The notes under the pieces are model-generated. The model saw only the letters and a program-made list of their open reading frames with translations. It searched no databases and was not told the DNA's origin. Positions 1-6,552 of a stretch of 14,001 nucleotides of DNA are shown here, piece after piece. The stretch is taken from NCBI GenBank assembly GCA_048497495.1, contig JAFHCF010000090.1:1-14001 (forward strand). The letters are read 5' to 3'. This DNA is from JAFHCF01 sp048497495 (GTDB taxonomy: Bacteria > Pseudomonadota > Alphaproteobacteria > Rhizobiales > Ancalomicrobiaceae). Positions within the stretch are counted from its first letter, which is position 1, and each line of letters opens with the position of its first letter. The position numbers and the translations under genes are program-made.

Positions 1-12
1 CCCCCCCCCCCC
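1..12. repeat. Homopolymeric C tract at window edge
   Basis: Twelve consecutive C residues open the window, about 65 bases before the start of the EAL gene. The tract is seen directly. It could be a real slippage-prone tract upstream of the gene or an assembly or contig-edge effect; the window does not show what lies to its left. Confidence 0.6.
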
Positions 13-76
13 GCCTAACCCTTCTTCCACCTTTTCGTGATGTATTCGGCCCGATGACATCATCAGAGGGCTGGCC

Positions 77-841
77 ATGCCGGGTCCGAACGGCCGTACC
101 GGCGTCTCCTTCGACGAATTGACGCTGCACTATCAGCCGCAGATGACGGCCGACGGCGCGCGCGTCGCCTCGGTCGAGGCGCTGTTGAGGGTCACCAATC
201 CCGAGCCGCGCCTGATGGGGCCGGCCGATGTTCTGCGCATCTTCGACGCGCCCGAGGATGCCGAGGCGCTCGACTGGTGGGTGGTGCGGACGGCCTGCGC
301 CGACGCCCTGCGATGGCCGTCGATCTCCGTCTCGATCAACCTGACCGCCGGCCGCTTCCGTGATCCCGACTTCGCCGCCCGTCTCGCCGAGGTGGTCGCC
401 GAGATCGGCGTGCCGCCGCGGCGCATCGAACTCGAGATCGTCGAGAGCTCCTACATCGTGGACTTCGACATCGCCGTCGCCAACATCGAGGCGCTGCGCG
501 CCCTGGGCTTCCGCATCGCCCTCGACGACTTCGGCACCGGTTACTCGTCGCTGACCTATCTTCTCAAGCTGCCGCTCGACAAGGTGAAGATCGACAAGTC
601 CTTCGTCGACGGCGTCGGGCAGATGCAGTCGGCGGCGATCGTCCATTCGGTCGTCGCCCTGGCCCGCGCCCTCGGCCTGAAGATCACCGCCGAGGGGGTC
701 GAGACCGAGGACCAGCACCGCTTCCTCAAGGTCGCCGGCTGCCACTACATGCAGGGCTGGCTGTTCCACAAGGCGATGGACGCCGACGCGCTGACCGCGC
801 TTCTCGCCGCCGAAGCGTCGCGGCTGAGCACCACCGGCTGA
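77..841 (+). CDS. EAL-domain cyclic-di-GMP phosphodiesterase
   Basis: A stand-alone EAL protein of 254 residues, predicted to hydrolyse cyclic di-GMP to pGpG in the cytoplasm and so lower the signal that favours attachment. The domain spans about residues 15-245. The signature is EALLR (34-38), followed by the SINLT strand with N88, ELEIVES (118-124), DDFGTGYSSL (150-159), VKIDKSF with K171, AEGVE with E206, and MQGWLF with Q226. All metal- and substrate-binding positions I can recognise are kept, so it is probably active. No GGDEF, PAS, receiver or membrane segment is present, so it either acts alone or is controlled by a partner. The ATG follows AGAGGG by six bases, and an in-frame stop at 38-40 excludes a longer product. 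It converges on the TadG-like gene, 66 bases away. The family is certain; the physiological role is inferred. Confidence 0.94.
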   Translation: MPGPNGRTGVSFDELTLHYQPQMTADGARVASVEALLRVTNPEPRLMGPADVLRIFDAPEDAEALDWWVVRTACADALRWPSISVSINLTAGRFRDPDFAARLAEVVAEIGVPPRRIELEIVESSYIVDFDIAVANIEALRALGFRIALDDFGTGYSSLTYLLKLPLDKVKIDKSFVDGVGQMQSAAIVHSVVALARALGLKITAEGVETEDQHRFLKVAGCHYMQGWLFHKAMDADALTALLAAEASRLSTTG

Positions 842-907
842 AGACCGATCGCGCCCGCGCGACGATCCCCGCGCGCGTCGCCGCCGCGCGTTCCCAGATG
901 CCGTCGA

Positions 908-2182
908 TCAGTTGGTGAGCGCCGTCCGATTGCCGTTCGGCCCGACGCCGGCCGGGACCGGGATGTTGGTGGAATTGTAGTTGGTGTTCAACACCATGGT
1001 CGGACCTTCCGACAGCGTGAACAGGCGCGCCACGACGATCGTGTAGGCCGATTGGTCGGCGACCGGGCTGTTGGCGGCGACGTGGAGACGGCCCTGCGGC
1101 AGATAGATGGTGCCGAGGAGCATCCGGGCGTTGTTCGACAGAATCTGATGAACCTGGCCGGCGGGCGAGGCACGGTCCTCGAAGATCAACATGCCGGCCA
1201 TCTCGCCGCTCTTCGGCGCGGTCAGGGACACCGTCGAGGGTCCGTCGAAATTGACCACCGCGTCGGTGCCCGTCAGGAACAGGCCGACGTTGGCGCCGGT
1301 CAGCGAACCGTTGCCGGTGACCAGCAGCGGCCCATCCTTGAGGATGTAGCTGCCCGAGGTCATGGTCACCACGGCGCCGTTGGTGATGGTGATGCCACCG
1401 CAATAGGTTCCCGGCATCAAGGTGGTGTCGCCACCCGAGATCACCATGCCGGTCTGGATGCAGCCCGACGGCTTCGGCTGGGGCCGCGCCGCCAGCGGAT
1501 CGGGCAGGACCGGGCAATCGGTCTGGGGCGTCGGCGTGAAGGTCCCCGGCCCGGGTGAGGATTTGCCGCCGGCGGAACAGATGAAGGCCGCCTTCATCGT
1601 CGCGTAGTTCTTCGCCAACAGTCCGTTGGCCGACTTCGAATTCGAATAGACGGAACAGTTGGGCGCCTCGAGTTGGGCGGTCTTGTCCATCAGGATGGTG
1701 GAATTGGCCTTGGAATCGAGCCCGATCACGCAGATCGGGGCGCCACCGACGACCTTGGCGGTGGCCGAGACCGAAATCTCGGTCGCCGTAGAGCCGAAGG
1801 CCTGCATCACGAAGGTCGGGTGTCGGACGGTGATCACGACCGTGACGGTCTTGGCGACGTCGTCGACGCTCGGGGTGACGGTCGCCGCGAGGGCGCTCCC
1901 GTCGGCGCCCGCGGTGGCGAGCGTCTGGACGGCGAAGGTCCGGGCCACCTGCGCGACCGTGGTGGTGTCGGCGTTGCCGAGGCGGAACTCCTTGGCGCCG
2001 GCGAGCGCCGCCGCGTCGGCGGTACTCTGGAGATGCGACCGCGTGGTGGTCATGCCGGCATAGTCGGCGGCGGCGCCGATCAGCCCGGCGGAGAGCAGCG
2101 AGAAGGTCATCGCCGTGGCGCCGCCTCGATCGCGCCCGAGGCGGGCGGCGGCATTCGCGAGCCGGCGAACGAGAACGTTCAT
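908..2182 (-). CDS. TadE/TadG-like pilus-assembly or envelope protein
   Basis: A 424-residue protein of the TadE/G-like type, whose members are anchored by one N-terminal membrane segment and take part in Flp/Tad pilus assembly or the cell envelope. A basic N-terminus (VRRLANAAARLGRDRGG) precedes a hydrophobic segment at about 24-43, then the characteristic TADAAALAGA near 54-63. The middle contains scattered cysteines (ICVIG, PNCSVY, FICSAG, TDCPV, SGCIQ, TYCGG). The C-terminal half is rich in short Gly/Thr/Val strands (MPGTYCGGITITNGAV, then GNGSLTGANVGLFLTG), suggesting a beta-solenoid-like fold. I see no von Willebrand A metal site of the kind found in classical TadG. The ATG was chosen because GGGAGGGAACC lies just upstream and the hydrophobic segment follows; the open frame extends further upstream but only as a shadow of the regulator gene. 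The start overlaps the response-regulator stop as ATGA, so translation is probably coupled. No flp, cpa or tad ATPase genes lie in the window, so this may be an orphan copy. Confidence 0.82.
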   Translation of the reverse strand: MNVLVRRLANAAARLGRDRGGATAMTFSLLSAGLIGAAADYAGMTTTRSHLQSTADAAALAGAKEFRLGNADTTTVAQVARTFAVQTLATAGADGSALAATVTPSVDDVAKTVTVVITVRHPTFVMQAFGSTATEISVSATAKVVGGAPICVIGLDSKANSTILMDKTAQLEAPNCSVYSNSKSANGLLAKNYATMKAAFICSAGGKSSPGPGTFTPTPQTDCPVLPDPLAARPQPKPSGCIQTGMVISGGDTTLMPGTYCGGITITNGAVVTMTSGSYILKDGPLLVTGNGSLTGANVGLFLTGTDAVVNFDGPSTVSLTAPKSGEMAGMLIFEDRASPAGQVHQILSNNARMLLGTIYLPQGRLHVAANSPVADQSAYTIVVARLFTLSEGPTMVLNTNYNSTNIPVPAGVGPNGNRTALTN

Positions 2183-2685
2183 GATGGTTCCCTCCCTCGC
2201 GTCAAGGCACGATGGGCCCGCACCATGAAGCGGATCTGATGGGCGAGAAGTCGCCAGTTGACCGGCTTGCACATGAAGGCGGTGGCGCCGGCCTCGTAGG
2301 CCTGATCGATCGAGATCATGTCCTCGCGCCCGGTGATCACCATGATCGGCAGCGTGTCGAAGCGCCGATCGGCGCGCAGCACCCGCACCATCTCGATGCC
2401 GTTCATCCCCGGCATGTCGACGTCGACGAGCGCCACGTCGAAGGACTTCTCCGCCAGGATGGCGAGCCCCGCCTCGGCGCAGTCGGCGGTCTCCACCCGG
2501 ACGCTCGGCGTGGAGAGGTAGACCGAGCAGAACTCGCGCTGAATCGGGTCGTCGTCGACCGCGAGGATGTCCATGTCCTCGGTCAGTACATATTCGAATT
2601 TCCGCGCGCCGAGAGGAAGATTCATCGCAACTGACGGCTCGGTTGGGGGCCCGTTCTCGGGCTCTCTCGTTGATTTCCGAAACAT
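2179..2685 (-). CDS. Receiver-only response regulator
   Basis: A single-domain CheY-like receiver of 168 residues with no output domain. The acidic pocket is AVDDD (42-46), the phosphoacceptor is D90 in LVDVDMPGMNG, the switch threonine is T118 in MVITG, and the invariant lysine is K140 in CKP. It is therefore expected to accept phosphate and signal by protein contact or act as a phosphate shuttle. A tail of about 37 residues precedes the receiver. The ATG at 2685 was chosen because AGGAGAG lies upstream on the coding strand, although the 12-base spacing is long. ATGs at 2625 and 2574 are alternatives; the latter would begin directly with MDILAVDDD. The gene is divergent from a hybrid kinase ending in an Hpt domain, a natural phosphodonor, and it overlaps the downstream TadG-like gene by four bases (ATGA), which argues for joint expression. 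Confidence 0.9.
   Translation of the reverse strand: MFRKSTREPENGPPTEPSVAMNLPLGARKFEYVLTEDMDILAVDDDPIQREFCSVYLSTPSVRVETADCAEAGLAILAEKSFDVALVDVDMPGMNGIEMVRVLRADRRFDTLPIMVITGREDMISIDQAYEAGATAFMCKPVNWRLLAHQIRFMVRAHRALTRGREPS
2183..2196 (-). promoter_or_regulatory. Ribosome binding site of the TadG-like gene inside the regulator gene
   Basis: The coding strand reads GAGGGAGGGAACCATC directly before the ATG of the TadG-like gene. This purine-rich stretch encodes the last residues of the response regulator (RGREPS). It fixes the TadG-like start at 2182 and, with the ATGA stop/start overlap, points to coupled translation of the two genes. Confidence 0.7.
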
Positions 2686-2783
2686 ATATTAGCAACTCTC
2701 TCCTAAGATTTCGTAACCAGATGATTTCATTCAAATTTCCTCGCATTTCCGAAGCTTTAACCGCGCCGCGCCATGCTGCGGGC
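2686..2783. promoter_or_regulatory. Divergent promoter region between regulator and hybrid kinase
   Basis: A 98-base spacer separates the divergent response-regulator and kinase starts and is clearly richer in A+T than the surrounding coding DNA (for example TTCATTCAAATTT). It must contain signals for at least one of the two transcription units. I could not pick out a convincing -35/-10 pair or a CtrA-type TTAA-N7-TTAA site; one TTTAACC is present at about 2756-2762. The opposing gene starts suggest joint control. Confidence 0.45.
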
Positions 2784-5486
2784 ATGAAAAGACAGATCTC
2801 CGTCTCGATCCGCGCCAAGCTCGTCATCCTGGTGATCTCGGCCATCGCCGTGGCCGAGATCGTCATCCTCGGCCTGTCGGTGTGGCAGGAGGCGTCGCGA
2901 TATGCGGCGGCGAAGCGCGACGGCCTGTTCTCCACCGCCCAGGTGATCGCCGCCGCCGCGGCGCGCGCCACCGCCGAGCGCGACGTCGACGGCGCCTATC
3001 AGGTCATCCGCGCCATGGGGCGCATCGACGGGTTGGTCTTCGCCGGCATCGAGCTTCCCGACGGAAGCGGTTTCGCCGACGTCGGCGCCACCGAGCAATT
3101 GGCGAGCGACCTCGTCGTCGACCAGGCCGATCGCGCCATCTCGGTGCCCGCCATCCTCGCCACCCGGACGATCGAGGTGCGGGTGCCGGTGGTCTACGGC
3201 GGCACCCACGTCGGCGTGATGCGGGTGATCGCCGACACCCGCGACCTCGCCGGCCACATCCTGGCCGCGGCCCGCACCACGCTTCTGGGCGGCGGCGTCG
3301 CCCTGATCCTGGCGCTGGCGATCGCCCTGCGCCTGCAGGGCGCCATCACCCGGCCGCTCGCCGCCCTGACCCGGACGATGTCCGTGGTCCGCTCGAGCCA
3401 CGACTACACCGTGACGCTTCCCGCCGAGAGCCGCGACGAGGTCGGCATCCTGGTCGAGGGCTTCAACGGCATGATCGCCGACATCCGCGAGCGCGACGGA
3501 CGGCTCGCCCGCCACCGCGAGCGCCTGGAACACGACGTCGCCGAGCGCACCGCCGACTACCGCCGCGCCGCTTCGGAAGCCGAGGCCGCCGACCGCGCCA
3601 AGTCCGACTTCCTCGCCACCATGAGCCACGAGATCCGCACCCCGATGAACGGCATCCTGGTGATGGCGGAACTCCTGGCGGCGACCGATCTGCCCGGCCG
3701 CGCCCGCAAACAGGCCGAGGTCATCGCCCGCTCCGGCGCCAGCCTCCTGGCGATCATCAACGACATCCTCGACCTGTCGAAGATCGAGGCCGGCAAGCTG
3801 GAGGTCGAGCATCTCGACGTCGACGCGGCGGAAGCCGTCGACACCGTCCTGAAGCTCTTCGCCGACCGCGCCCGCTCCAAGAATCTCGACCTCGCCGCCC
3901 GCATCGCCATCCCGCGCGCGGCTCTCGTCGACGCCGACCCGACCCGCCTCGGCCAGGTGCTCGGCAACCTCGTCAACAATGCCCTGAAGTTCACCGAGAC
4001 CGGCGGCGTCGCGGTGGTGGTCGAGCCCGAAGGCGAGACCCGCGTCCGCTTCTCGGTCACCGACACCGGCATCGGCATCGCGGCCGACAAGCTCGGCACC
4101 ATCTTCGAGGCCTTCTCCCAGGCCGACCAGTCGACGACGCGCCAGTTCGGCGGCACCGGCCTCGGCCTCACCATCGCTCGCCGGCTGGTCGCCGCCATGG
4201 GCGGCGAGATCGAGGTCGAGAGCCGCGAGGGCGTGGGCACCACCTTCTTCTTCACCCTGCCGCTGGCGGCGACCCGGCGCGACGCCACCTGGGCCCATTG
4301 GACCGGCCACGACGCCGCCCCGCCCCGCGCCGTGGTCTCGCTCGCCGGCCGCCAGTCGGTCGAGGCCGTCACGGCCCATCTCGCCGCCGTCGGCTTCCGC
4401 GTCGAGACGGCGGAAGCGGCGGATCTCGCGGCCCGCGCCGAGGGCGCCGGCCTCGTGGTCACCTCCGCCGACCGGCTCGAAGGTCGTCCGCGCCTCGCCG
4501 TCGCCGCCTCGGGCGGCATCGTCGCCGTGGTCCGCCCCGACGAGGACGTCGATCCGCTGGCCGGCGCGCACCGGCTCGACGGCACGCTCACCTGGCCGCT
4601 GGCGCTCGCCGATCTCGACGATCTCGTGGCGCGTCTGATCGACGGCCGGCCGCTCGCCGAGGTCGGCCAAACTCGGCCCCACCTCGAGATCCGTCCCGCG
4701 ACCTTCGCCGCCGTGAGGGTGTTGGTCGCCGACGATGCCGAGGTCAATCGCGAGGTCGCCGACGCCGCCCTGCAACGGCTCGGCATCCGCGCCGACTTCG
4801 TCGAGAACGGCCGTCAGGCGGTCGACGCGGCGCTGGCGCGCGCCTACGATCTGGTGCTGATGGACGGCTCGATGCCCGAACTCGACGGCTTCGCCGCCAC
4901 CCGGATGATCCGCGACGTCGAGGCGGCCGAGAGCCGCCGCCGCACGCCCGTCGTCGCCCTCACCGCCCATGTCATCGGCACCGCCGCCGACGCCTGGCGC
5001 GAGGCCGGCATGGACGGCGTCCTGCACAAGCCCTTCACCCTGGCGCGGCTCGCCGAGATCATCGAGACCCATGCCGGAGCCGCGAGGACGGCCACCGTCG
5101 CGCCGGAGACGGAGGTCGCCGACGCGGATGCCGACGCCCAGCCCCTCGACACCGCCGTGCTCGACGATCTCTTCGCCATGGCCGGCGGCTCCACCACCGT
5201 CGTCGACCGCATCACCGGGCTCTATCGGACCCAGTCGATGGAGCGGATCGTCGAACTGCGCGAGGCCATCGCCGCCGGCGACCTCGACCGGCTCGGCAAG
5301 GCGGCGCATGCCTTGAAGTCGATGAGTTTCAACGTCGGCGCCCGCGCCGTGGCGGAGGCCGCCGCCGAAATCGAGCGAACCGCCCGCATCGACGGCGAGG
5401 CGGTCGCCCCCGACCGGCTCGACCGGCTGGCCGCCGATCATCGCGCGTCACTGCATCGGCTGGACGAATGGCGCGCCGCGCGCTGA
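2784..5486 (+). CDS. Membrane hybrid histidine kinase with pseudo-receiver, receiver and Hpt (BarA-like)
   Basis: A 900-residue tripartite hybrid sensor kinase. Domains in order: membrane helix at about 12-33, periplasmic sensor of unrecognised fold at about 34-165, second membrane helix at about 167-187, HAMP at about 188-241, coiled linker, HisKA with H282 in ATMSHEIRTPMNG, and HATPase with N399 in NLVNNALKF, DTGIGI (427-432) and GGTGLGL (456-462). A degenerate receiver-like segment follows at about 513-623. An intact receiver spans about 646-762 (D650/D651 in VADDAEVN, phosphoacceptor D694 in LMDGSMPELDG, K749 in LHKPF). A C-terminal Hpt domain has H842 in AHALKSMSF. The order matches BarA/EvgS-type phosphorelay kinases: H282 to D694 to H842, then an external receiver. 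The divergent single-domain regulator is the obvious candidate partner, by inference. The start at 2784 (MKRQISVSIRAK) puts the first helix next to a short basic N-terminus; no strong ribosome site is seen, and ATGs at 2643 and 2721 remain possible. Confidence 0.93.
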   Translation: MKRQISVSIRAKLVILVISAIAVAEIVILGLSVWQEASRYAAAKRDGLFSTAQVIAAAAARATAERDVDGAYQVIRAMGRIDGLVFAGIELPDGSGFADVGATEQLASDLVVDQADRAISVPAILATRTIEVRVPVVYGGTHVGVMRVIADTRDLAGHILAAARTTLLGGGVALILALAIALRLQGAITRPLAALTRTMSVVRSSHDYTVTLPAESRDEVGILVEGFNGMIADIRERDGRLARHRERLEHDVAERTADYRRAASEAEAADRAKSDFLATMSHEIRTPMNGILVMAELLAATDLPGRARKQAEVIARSGASLLAIINDILDLSKIEAGKLEVEHLDVDAAEAVDTVLKLFADRARSKNLDLAARIAIPRAALVDADPTRLGQVLGNLVNNALKFTETGGVAVVVEPEGETRVRFSVTDTGIGIAADKLGTIFEAFSQADQSTTRQFGGTGLGLTIARRLVAAMGGEIEVESREGVGTTFFFTLPLAATRRDATWAHWTGHDAAPPRAVVSLAGRQSVEAVTAHLAAVGFRVETAEAADLAARAEGAGLVVTSADRLEGRPRLAVAASGGIVAVVRPDEDVDPLAGAHRLDGTLTWPLALADLDDLVARLIDGRPLAEVGQTRPHLEIRPATFAAVRVLVADDAEVNREVADAALQRLGIRADFVENGRQAVDAALARAYDLVLMDGSMPELDGFAATRMIRDVEAAESRRRTPVVALTAHVIGTAADAWREAGMDGVLHKPFTLARLAEIIETHAGAARTATVAPETEVADADADAQPLDTAVLDDLFAMAGGSTTVVDRITGLYRTQSMERIVELREAIAAGDLDRLGKAAHALKSMSFNVGARAVAEAAAEIERTARIDGEAVAPDRLDRLAADHRASLHRLDEWRAAR

Positions 5487-5560
5487 GGGCCGGTGGCTCG
5501 GTGGTGGAGCACGTGACTTCCAATCATGTGGTCGCGGGTTCGATCCCCGCCGGCTCACCA
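5487..5560 (+). tRNA. tRNA-Gly(TCC)-like gene, one base short; possible pseudo-tRNA
   Basis: A 74-base sequence folds as a tRNA. It has a D stem GCTC/GAGC with a seven-base GGTGGTG loop, an anticodon stem CGTGA/TCATG closing CTTCCAA (anticodon TCC, glycine), a five-base variable loop, T stem GCGGG/CCCGC around TTCGATC, and an encoded A-CCA end. The 3' strand shared by the acceptor and T stems is one base short. Either the acceptor has seven pairs (GGGCCGG with CCGGCTC, including one G-T) and the T stem four, or six and five. The base after the D stem is G, not the usual A14. The sequence starts immediately after the kinase stop codon, leaving no independent promoter space. It may be a degenerate tRNA, an unusual functional tRNA or a remnant of an integration site. 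Anticodon and loops are clear; functionality is uncertain. Confidence 0.55.
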
Positions 5561-5726
5561 ACCAACCCGTTGAAAATTTAAGATATATATGTGTGCATCA
5601 CGCACGCATGGAGACGGTTTTCGCCATCGGGGAAACGCCGGGGGGATGTTTTTCCCCACCCGCCCCCGAGTGGCGGCATCTCGGAGCGTGTCTCAGGCGC
5701 ATTTGATGTCGGACGGCGCCGAAGCC

Positions 5727-5745
5727 GACGAGCCGATGGCTCGTC
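5727..5745. repeat. Perfect inverted repeat, 8-bp stem with 3-base loop
   Basis: GACGAGCC and GGCTCGTC flank the loop GAT, giving a compact hairpin in non-coding DNA. No T-run follows on either strand, so a classical terminator is not supported. It could be a structured RNA element, a T-less terminator or chance in GC-rich DNA. Confidence 0.45.
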
Positions 5746-5915
5746 TCGAGCGTTCGACGCGTCGCCGCGGCTACCCGACCCGAAGAACCGGTCACCGGCG
5801 TCGAACGCGGCGGCGCGCGGACCTCACCGAAGCCCAGGAGTCGGGACGGCTCTGTTCATCTGAAGCAACCGCGCCCGCAGGGTCTCGACGGGTGTCGGGC
5901 GCGTTGCGACCCGCC

Positions 5916-5931
5916 GAGGCGCATATGCCTC
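5916..5931. promoter_or_regulatory. CATATG-centred dyad upstream of the DUF134 gene
   Basis: Five-base arms GAGGC and GCCTC flank GCATAT, and the core GCATATGC is itself an eight-base palindrome. It lies about 140 bases before the DUF134 start and shares the CATATG core with the two closer sites. Operator function is inferred. Confidence 0.35.
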
Positions 5932-5996
5932 GACCGGGCCTGCCCCACTCTTCCGACGCCGACCGAGACCGAGGCGATGGGTCGCAGGCCGGTTTC

Positions 5997-6061
5997 GCAC
6001 ATATGCTCGATATTCGATTGCCCCGGCGGATGATCGGATTATTTTGCACATGTGCTCGTAA
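5997..6061. promoter_or_regulatory. Pair of GCACATRTGCTCG direct repeats, likely operators
   Basis: GCACATATGCTCGATA starts at 5997 and GCACATGTGCTCGTAA at 6046. They share 13 of 16 positions and are 49 bases apart, start to start. The second contains the perfect palindrome GCACATGTGC (6046-6055). Both sit immediately upstream of the DUF134 helix-turn-helix gene, where autoregulatory operators would be expected. The repeats are seen directly; the regulator that binds them is inferred. Confidence 0.45.
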
Positions 6062-6072
6062 TGGACCATCCG

Positions 6073-6525
6073 ATGCCCCGGCCGAGGAAGACACGCGTCG
6101 TCGAGGAGGAAGCTCGGGCGAGCTATTACAAGCCGCGCGGCATTCCGCTCCATGCGCTTTACGAAGTGATTCTGACCCTCGACGGGTTGGAGGCGCTGCG
6201 CCATGCCGACGTCGACGGCCTCGACCAGAGCGAGGCGGCGGGCCGCATGGGCATCTCGCGCTCGACCTTCTCGCGCCTGCTTGCCGAGGCGCGCCGCGTG
6301 GTCGCCACGGCCCTCAGCGAGGGATGGGCTCTGCGAATCGAAGGGGGCCCGGTGACGATGTCGTCCACCGGCCGGACCGCGGATTGCGACGATGGCGGCC
6401 GACGAGGTCGGCCGCGCCGGGAGCCTGTTCGCCCTCTCGCGAACTCCGAGGAGATCGCGGGGCCCGAAGCGGCGCCGGAGAACGAATTCCACCGCCGCGA
6501 GACCCGGGACGACGAAGTCCGGTAG
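6073..6525 (+). CDS. DUF134/UPF0251 helix-turn-helix protein
   Basis: A 150-residue member of the UPF0251 (DUF134) family, predicted DNA-binding proteins with a sigma-70 region-4-like helix-turn-helix. The family start MPRPRK is followed by YYKPRGIPL, then EVILTLDGLEALRHADVDGLDQSEAAGRMGIS-type sequence, with recognition-helix residues around SRSTFSRLLAEARR (62-75) and the domain end ALRIEGG (86-92). Residues 93-150 are an extra hydrophilic, Arg/Glu-rich tail (GRRGRPRREP). The start at 6073 matches the family; the in-frame ATG at 6061 and GTG at 6052 would add 4 or 7 residues, and no strong ribosome site favours any of them. The next gene, 27 bases downstream, is a NifX/NifB-like cofactor-binding protein; to my knowledge these two families are frequent neighbours. 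A local regulatory role, possibly through the dyads just upstream, is likely but inferred. Confidence 0.88.
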   Translation: MPRPRKTRVVEEEARASYYKPRGIPLHALYEVILTLDGLEALRHADVDGLDQSEAAGRMGISRSTFSRLLAEARRVVATALSEGWALRIEGGPVTMSSTGRTADCDDGGRRGRPRREPVRPLANSEEIAGPEAAPENEFHRRETRDDEVR

Positions 6526-6552
6526 TCGGCGAACCACCGAAGGAGCAGTCCC

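Larger units (their letters stand above)
5561..6072. other. Gene-poor intergenic region with hairpins and dyads
   Basis: About 500 bases carry no protein gene I can support; the long open frames crossing it have arginine-rich, low-complexity translations typical of GC-rich shadow frames. It begins with an A+T-rich trough (about 5567-5600, including ATATATAT), contains an inverted repeat GGGGAAA/TTTCCCC (5629-5635 and 5651-5657), and a perfect eight-base hairpin at 5727-5745. It ends with three CATATG/CATGTG-centred sites ahead of the DUF134 gene. The promoter for that gene must lie near its right end. A small RNA cannot be excluded. Confidence 0.5.

Noticed and set aside
2757..5581. Two very long open frames (minus 2757-5441 and plus 2882-5581) over the hybrid kinase
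   Set aside because: Both are shadows of the kinase: translations are Gly/Asp/His-rich or Arg/Pro-rich repeats of low complexity with no domain, while the kinase frame has full motifs from end to end.
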